Program-made: the position numbers and the translations under genes | Origin: Clostridia bacterium | GTDB lineage: Bacteria; Bacillota; Clostridia; RUG12999 | NCBI GenBank assembly: GCA_022801925.1 | Contig: JAAWTG010000002.1 | Location: 62,001 to 126,000, forward strand | Direction of reading: 5' to 3' | DNA length: 64,000 nucleotides | Part shown: positions 62,901 through 64,000 of the stretch, piece by piece | Position numbering within the stretch: the first letter of the stretch is position 1 | Layout of the letters: each line of letters begins with the position of its first letter | The notes under the pieces: generated by a model | What the model saw: only the letters and a program-made list of their open reading frames with translations | Told to the model about the DNA's origin: nothing | Databases searched by the model: none

Positions 62901-64000
62901 AATTGCCGTCCGCCTATACGCTGGGCGGCAAAACGGCGCGCTATGTTCGCTACTGCGGACACGGCAACACAGCAAGCGCTTGGAACAGCATTTTGGAAGC
63001 TGATTTCTATCCGCCAAATGCGGACGGCAGTCTTGCGCTTCCCAAGACGGATTTTGTCGGTGCAGAGAAGGTGACAGCAGACGGCAAGACGCTTTCCCTC
63101 AGCGAAGAAGATACCGCGCTTGACGGCATAAGCTGGGTGCAGCTGGAGGGAACCGGCGGCTATTACTTCCCGGAAGCGCAAAATGTGAAGGCGCGTAAAA
63201 CGAATAAAACAACCAGCTTCTTTGAACTGTGGCTTGACCACGGCGTTGACCCGCAGGGCGGCACATATTCCTATGTGCTGCTGCCCAACAAATCGGCGGA
63301 CGAAACGGCAGCTTATGCACAAAATCCAAATATTGAGGTGCTTGTGAACACGCCGGAGATTCAGGCGGTACGCGCAAAACAGCAGGGCGTAACGGGATAT
63401 GTGTTCTGGAAAGCGGGAACGTATGACGGCATCACCGTATCGGAACCGATGATTGTGATGGTGAAAGACAATGGAACCGTGGTGGAAGTATCCGCATGCG
63501 ACCCGACGCAGAAGCTGACAAGCGGCACGGTTACGATGAACCGCGCATTGACAAAGGTGTCCGCAGACGAGGGCGTTACTGTCACCGGCGGGGAGCAGAC
63601 TGCCATTGCGGTTGACTTTACCAATACCTACGGAAAAAGTTTTGAAGCAAAGCTGGGCGACCCGAACGGCAGCAAGATGAGTGGTGATACGGCGACGACC
63701 AATACAGATGCGGTGTTCAGCGACCTTGGAGAAGCGGCATGGGCGGCGGAAGCTGTCATGCGGCTCTATGAACGCGGCGTGGTATCTCCGGCGGCGGACA
63801 GGCGGTTTCGTCCCAACGACAGTGTGACGCGGGAAGAATTTGTGAAGCTGCTGATGGAAACGTTTGAAATCAAGGTGGCGGACGAAGCACAGCCATTTGC
63901 CGATGAAGCGGAGGGGGCATGGTATACGCCTTATCTGGCGGCGGCGCGGCAAATGGGATTGGTGAACGGCTATGACGATGGACGATTTGGCGTGGGAGAA
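59906..64000 (+). CDS. SLH-anchored polysaccharide lyase family 8 (hyaluronate/chondroitin/xanthan lyase type), 3' partial
   Basis: The frame is open to the window edge (at least 1,365 codons), so the end is missing. ATG 59906 follows GGGAG; ATG 59894 and 59909 are alternatives. It has a signal peptide (PTNAAW), a CBM11/CIA30-like beta module (about 30-185), a stalk-like region, then the PL8 alpha/alpha toroid: FNWWDWQIGSPTQLIDTLML near 473, YGANKLNF (catalytic Asn), TDGSYIFHTLHPMNGTYGF near 570-585 (His and Tyr), GRHPSGGAD (Arg), and WYVSDGMTYLYS plus VDPYRLPGTT. An F5/8C-like module (DGDLATRWAAE...RYVRYCG) lies within the beta-domain part. SLH repeats begin near 1270 (FSDLGEAAWAAEAVMRLYER, FRPNDSVTREEF). 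PL8 cleaves uronate-containing glycans by beta-elimination. Confidence 0.93.
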   Translation, partial: MMQLLRRFVGLLLSVVLFLISLPTNAAWDGYEETKSGSVHLVDMNRRGSVTSTGLAASGSVRKGHKYSMYWNHGASKADVYLPKKNIPRDWSQFTSLDLWIYSEKAYGNKFMIVVDCDPKEAGAASYLSKTITVDWEGWKQFSIPVSGMSISRNADPKEVNDVRLVISGWSMVINPECELYIGEIKLSAAGELIGSAGSMYNMDTYNTLVEALGDGYAVYRGGQNAYSPEEGLVPLGAAAAEVDGVVAVPRTFFETYLGAKVSQKDGGYTLTVGSNTYSGAGKEMDGTVYFPLAEAARALGFETAEADGLTLVGKSDKLSTILNDAVLKEEAMYMASYQKPDTKSITSEDYKVLKDRWRLKLVGDETLDLSDERIAANVKAIENAGKSSQRQMHRGDDIEELWGNKIVTSNQMTQEYKQIAQMAKAWATYGSSLYHDEALRDDILFALQWMYENRYGEAEKTNSGWRSTSLFNWWDWQIGSPTQLIDTLMLMESELDRETITQYLSLFDKLVPTATDYGANKLNFTREIIGSGLLQENADRVIVGRDGADPTMMYVDGGRNNKQGFYTDGSYIFHTLHPMNGTYGFEQFKNFADLMYLLEGTKFAYCNPMKYNIYEWAINAYEPLIYKGDMFRFVLGRHPSGGADLGRGVVEVYLNLLALDSIPADLAARLKSIIKYMVTEDTSKSYYQSLTFESIRLLNEIMADDSVRPREDYILNKMYYNMDKMAHQHETWAAGVSMSSSRIYNYECINNENMTGWYVSDGMTYLYSENDLTQYDSLYWTGVDPYRLPGTTVNTGEREVTSVAQKNEYLSSQDFVGGASLGGEYGTAAMYLESYHGDGIGTGANTGYGGSNPPRDCSLEAQKAWFLFDDEVVALGANVHAQDGLPVLTVVENRKSNQTESLTETNVTPYEVVSVKASDVPEPANVPENTIDGDLATRWAAENEATITWDLGEPRELGYAGLAFWQDGKRQTIFDLEVSVDGASWEQVFSGRSAGKSELPSAYTLGGKTARYVRYCGHGNTASAWNSILEADFYPPNADGSLALPKTDFVGAEKVTADGKTLSLSEEDTALDGISWVQLEGTGGYYFPEAQNVKARKTNKTTSFFELWLDHGVDPQGGTYSYVLLPNKSADETAAYAQNPNIEVLVNTPEIQAVRAKQQGVTGYVFWKAGTYDGITVSEPMIVMVKDNGTVVEVSACDPTQKLTSGTVTMNRALTKVSADEGVTVTGGEQTAIAVDFTNTYGKSFEAKLGDPNGSKMSGDTATTNTDAVFSDLGEAAWAAEAVMRLYERGVVSPAADRRFRPNDSVTREEFVKLLMETFEIKVADEAQPFADEAEGAWYTPYLAAARQMGLVNGYDDGRFGVGE

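Noticed and set aside
62711-63952. A 413-codon minus-strand frame opposite the PL8 gene
   Set aside because: It lies entirely opposite a gene with strong domain evidence, and its composition is that of a shadow frame.

Overview
The window looks like a chromosomal segment of a low- to mid-GC anaerobic Firmicute of class Clostridia. It is probably a gut or animal-associated glycan forager, since it carries polysaccharide lyases and proteins displayed on the S-layer by SLH repeats. Supporting signs are strong AGGAGG-type ribosome sites, a T-box leader, SLH anchoring, tRNA-dependent asparagine synthesis (aspS-gatC, gatA, gatB), a type I-C CRISPR-Cas locus and AraC/LplA-type sugar uptake genes. 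A Monoglobus-like relative is a guess only.

Layout. 1-15.4 kb: a membrane-bound AraC regulator (5' end outside the window), a lipoprotein sugar-binding protein, two large SLH surface proteins and an SLH-anchored heparinase II/III-type lyase, all on + and closely spaced. 15.5 kb: a small DUF4250 gene on -. 15.9-24.7 kb: a complete type I-C CRISPR-Cas operon (cas3-cas5-cas8c-cas7-cas4-cas1-cas2) with its own promoter, leader and an 8-repeat array that decays at its far end. 25-29.4 kb: a cation/proton antiporter, then a - strand set (frameshifted SPFH/zinc-ribbon protein, membrane protein, 35-residue zinc ribbon) facing two small membrane protein genes. 29.7-35.7 kb: a 1,626-residue M60 peptidase carrying a dockerin-like module, directly followed by an SLH protein whose N-terminal module could be a cohesin-like partner. 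35.8-37.8 kb: a decayed glycoside hydrolase. 37.9-43.7 kb: a TfoX-like protein, then a consensus promoter, a T-box with an overlapping Glu/Asn specifier and the aspS-gatC fusion, gatA and gatB.

43.7-49 kb is a gene graveyard: a broken RHS/YD-repeat gene, a broken unknown gene, a broken stalk/lectin-like gene and two 3' fragments of tRNA genes, one clearly tRNA-Trp. 49.2-54.6 kb is a small integrative element: HipA/HipB-like pair, DUF6076 protein, excisionase-like protein, helix-turn-helix protein, tyrosine integrase and a TnpV-like protein. 55.3-64 kb returns to glycan metabolism: a CapA-like protein, an SGNH esterase overlapping a CE15-like esterase, a GH43-like enzyme and a large SLH-anchored family 8 polysaccharide lyase running off the right edge. 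The esterase pair and the GH43 gene share a 38-bp promoter element.

Taken together, surface lyases (heparinase-like, PL8), a mucin-type M60 peptidase, esterases and GH43 could degrade host or plant acidic polysaccharides at the S-layer, with products captured by the lipoprotein binding protein. The aspS-gatCAB operon is housekeeping and the CRISPR and integrative parts are accessory.
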